Positions 33,691 to 35,411 of a stretch of DNA of 35,411 nucleotides are shown piece after piece. The notes under the pieces are model-generated. The model had not been told where the DNA came from, searched no databases, and worked only from the letters and a program-made list of their open reading frames with translations. Location: NCBI GenBank assembly GCA_030614785.1, contig JAUWTJ010000042.1, positions 1-35,411 of the forward strand, read 5' to 3'. Position numbers and translations under genes: made by a program. The stretch is from Alphaproteobacteria bacterium. Lineage in GTDB: Bacteria; Pseudomonadota; Alphaproteobacteria; M2410. Positions within the stretch are counted from its first letter, which is position 1. Each line of letters starts with the position of its first letter.

Positions 33691-35411
33691 TTAGTGCGCC
33701 TCGTCCCAATTGGCACCCTGGCCGGCATCGACCGTGAGCGGAATGCCCATATCGCAAACCGGCAGCGCCGCGCCTTCCATGATGTCCTTGACAACCCTTG
33801 TGGTTTTTTCCGTCTGATCTTTCGGTACTTCGAAGATCAGCTCGTCATGCACCTGTAGCAGCATTTGTGCATCAAGTCCGGCATCAGCCAGCGCGCCGGG
33901 CATACGGATCATGGCGCGGCGAATGATATCGGCCGCCGTGCCCTGGATTGGCGCATTGATCGCCGCGCGCTCCATAAAGCCGCGCTGTTGCGGGTTCTTC
34001 GACGTGATATCACGCAGATGGATCCGCCGCCCGAACAGGGTCTCTACATAGCCATTGGTTTTGGCAAACTCCTTGGTGCTGACCATATAGGCGCGAATGC
34101 CCGGGAATTTTGCGAAATAGGCCTCGATATAATCCGCCGCTTCCTTGCGCGGGATCGACAGCTGGCGCGCCAGCCCGAACGCCGAGATGCCGTAGATGAT
34201 GCCGAAATTGATCGCCTTGGCATTGCGCCGGATCATCGGATCCATGCCCTCGATCGGCACGCCAAACATCTCGCTCGCCGTCATGGCATGAATATCCATC
34301 CCGTCGAGGAACGCCTGCTTGAGCGTATCAATGTCCGCCATATGGGCCAGCACCCTGAGCTCGATCTGGCTGTAATCCGCGCTGATCAGCACATTACCTG
34401 CCTCGGCGATAAACGCAGTACGGATCTGGCGGCCCTCTTCGGTACGGATCGGAATGTTTTGCAGGTTGGGATCGGTTGACGCCAGACGCCCTGTCGAGGT
34501 GCCCGCCATGGAGTAGGAGGTGTGGATGCGTCCCGTCGTCTCGTTGATGTGCTCGGGTAAGCTGTCCGTATAGGTACTTTTTAGTTTGGAGAGCTGGCGC
34601 CAGTTAAGCAGCGTCTTCGGCAACTCGTGACCTTCGGCGGCAAGGTCCTCAAGGATATCAGCGCCCGTCGCCCAGGCTCCGGTCTTGGTTTTCTTCGCGC
34701 CGGGAAGGCCAAGCTTGCCGAAGAGGATTTCCCCAACTTGCTTGGGCGAGGCCAGATTGAAGCTCTCGCCCGCCAGCCCGTGCACCTCTTCTTCCAGACG
34801 CAACATGGTCTGGGCAAAATCACCGGACATGCGCTTCAGCGCTGTCCGGTCAACCTTGACGCCGGCGCGCTCCATGGCAACCAGCACCGGCGCCAGCGGG
34901 CGTTCGAGCGTTTCATAAACCGTTGTCATGCGGTCTTCGGCAAGGCGCGGCTTTAACAGTCGGTACAGCCTGCCCGTAATATCGGCGTCTTCGGCCGCAT
35001 AACGCGTCGCATCGGCGACCGGCACCTGGTCAAATGTCAGCTTGTTCTTACCCGAGCCAACGACCTCCTTGAACGGGATCGGCGTGTGCTTCAGGAACAG
35101 CTCCGAGAGAGCGTCCATGCCGTGGCCATGCACCCCGGCATCCAGCGCATAGGACAGCAACATCGTGTCATCGATTGGTGCGACCGTAAGCCCGTATTTT
35201 GCCAGCACCAGCATGTCATATTTGATGTTCTGGCCGACCTTCATGACGCCTGGGTCTTCAAGCAGCGGCTTCATCAGCGCAATCGCGTCTGCAAGCGGGA
35301 TCTGCACCGCGTTCTCCATATCGCCAAGATCAAACCCGTCGTTTTGCGTCCCGTGCAGCAACGGCACATAGCAGGCCTTGCCCGGTACCATGGAGATTGA
35401 AAAACCAACCA
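33691..35411 (-). CDS. polA: DNA polymerase I, C-terminal part (cut by window end)
   Basis: The frame is open to the end of the window (VGFSIS before the Met at 35391), so the 5' part, including any 5'-3' exonuclease domain, lies outside. What is present is most of the 3'-5' exonuclease domain (GQNIKYDMLVLAKYG, DDTMLLSYALDAG, and YAAEDADIT with acidic metal ligands intact, so proofreading looks active), and the whole polymerase: TGRLASTDPNLQNIPIRTEE, motif A SADYSQIELRVLAH, motif B RRNAKAINFGIIYG, motif C LLQVHDELIFEVP. It ends GQGANWDEAH. It repairs and processes Okazaki fragments. Confidence 0.97.
   Translation of the reverse strand, partial: VGFSISMVPGKACYVPLLHGTQNDGFDLGDMENAVQIPLADAIALMKPLLEDPGVMKVGQNIKYDMLVLAKYGLTVAPIDDTMLLSYALDAGVHGHGMDALSELFLKHTPIPFKEVVGSGKNKLTFDQVPVADATRYAAEDADITGRLYRLLKPRLAEDRMTTVYETLERPLAPVLVAMERAGVKVDRTALKRMSGDFAQTMLRLEEEVHGLAGESFNLASPKQVGEILFGKLGLPGAKKTKTGAWATGADILEDLAAEGHELPKTLLNWRQLSKLKSTYTDSLPEHINETTGRIHTSYSMAGTSTGRLASTDPNLQNIPIRTEEGRQIRTAFIAEAGNVLISADYSQIELRVLAHMADIDTLKQAFLDGMDIHAMTASEMFGVPIEGMDPMIRRNAKAINFGIIYGISAFGLARQLSIPRKEAADYIEAYFAKFPGIRAYMVSTKEFAKTNGYVETLFGRRIHLRDITSKNPQQRGFMERAAINAPIQGTAADIIRRAMIRMPGALADAGLDAQMLLQVHDELIFEVPKDQTEKTTRVVKDIMEGAALPVCDMGIPLTVDAGQGANWDEAH

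Noticed and set aside
1-35411. CRISPR arrays, rRNA genes, insertion sequences or integrases
   Set aside because: None seen: no regularly spaced direct repeats, no transposase or integrase motifs, no rRNA signatures on either strand.

Overview
The window is a stretch of alphaproteobacterial chromosome. The evidence is the order ahcY / EI / HPr / EIIA-Man / short HprK / ChvG / ChvI with pckA close by, an arrangement typical of Rhizobiales-like Alphaproteobacteria, together with three copies of the CTTCGAG...CTCGAAGG palindromic repeat common in that class. The genus cannot be fixed from sequence alone. Housekeeping parts are GC-rich; 13.4-16.4 kb is visibly AT-richer.

Layout. (1) 1-2.3 kb: the end of a glyoxalase/VOC gene, an intact NAD-dependent epimerase/reductase, and two broken genes (the C-terminal half of an SDR and an epoxide-hydrolase-like gene with a nonsense codon). 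(2) 2.3-9.4 kb: ahcY behind a perfect palindrome that overlaps its promoter, then a tightly packed reverse-strand block chvI-chvG-hprK-manX-ptsH-ptsP. The block joins an envelope/acid-sensing two-component system to a regulatory phosphotransfer chain with no sugar permease. (3) 9.5-13.4 kb: a MATE exporter, two palindromic repeats enclosing a wrecked GIY-YIG gene, and pckA with its terminator. (4) 13.4-16.4 kb: an AT-rich islet with a TIR-like protein, a HEPN-motif (RNxxxH) protein, a tRNA-like cloverleaf in the HEPN leader whose anticodon loop is 30 nt instead of 7, an Xre regulator, and a second, truncated copy of the Xre 3' end on the far side of the HEPN gene. This is the best candidate in the window for an undescribed, probably defensive, system. 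(5) 16.6-23.5 kb: a CPBP protease, an AraC regulator whose C-terminus is encoded by a repeat, a 7TMR-DISM hybrid kinase, and an aminotransferase-GST pair. (6) 23.7-27.0 kb: a SulP transporter, a TauD-type dioxygenase and a nitroreductase. (7) 27.0-33.7 kb: a reverse-strand catabolic operon (sodium/solute symporter, MaoC hydratase, acyl-CoA ligase, NylB-like serine hydrolase) with a divergent LysR regulator, then a methyltransferase. (8) polA, cut by the window end.

How the genes work together. EI, HPr, EIIA and HprK form one signalling chain translated alongside ChvG/ChvI. The operon at 27-31.8 kb reads as import, hydrolysis, CoA activation and hydration of one unknown organic substrate. The islet reads as an effector pair under Xre control, with a structured RNA placed to interact with the HEPN protein or its mRNA; this last role is inference.
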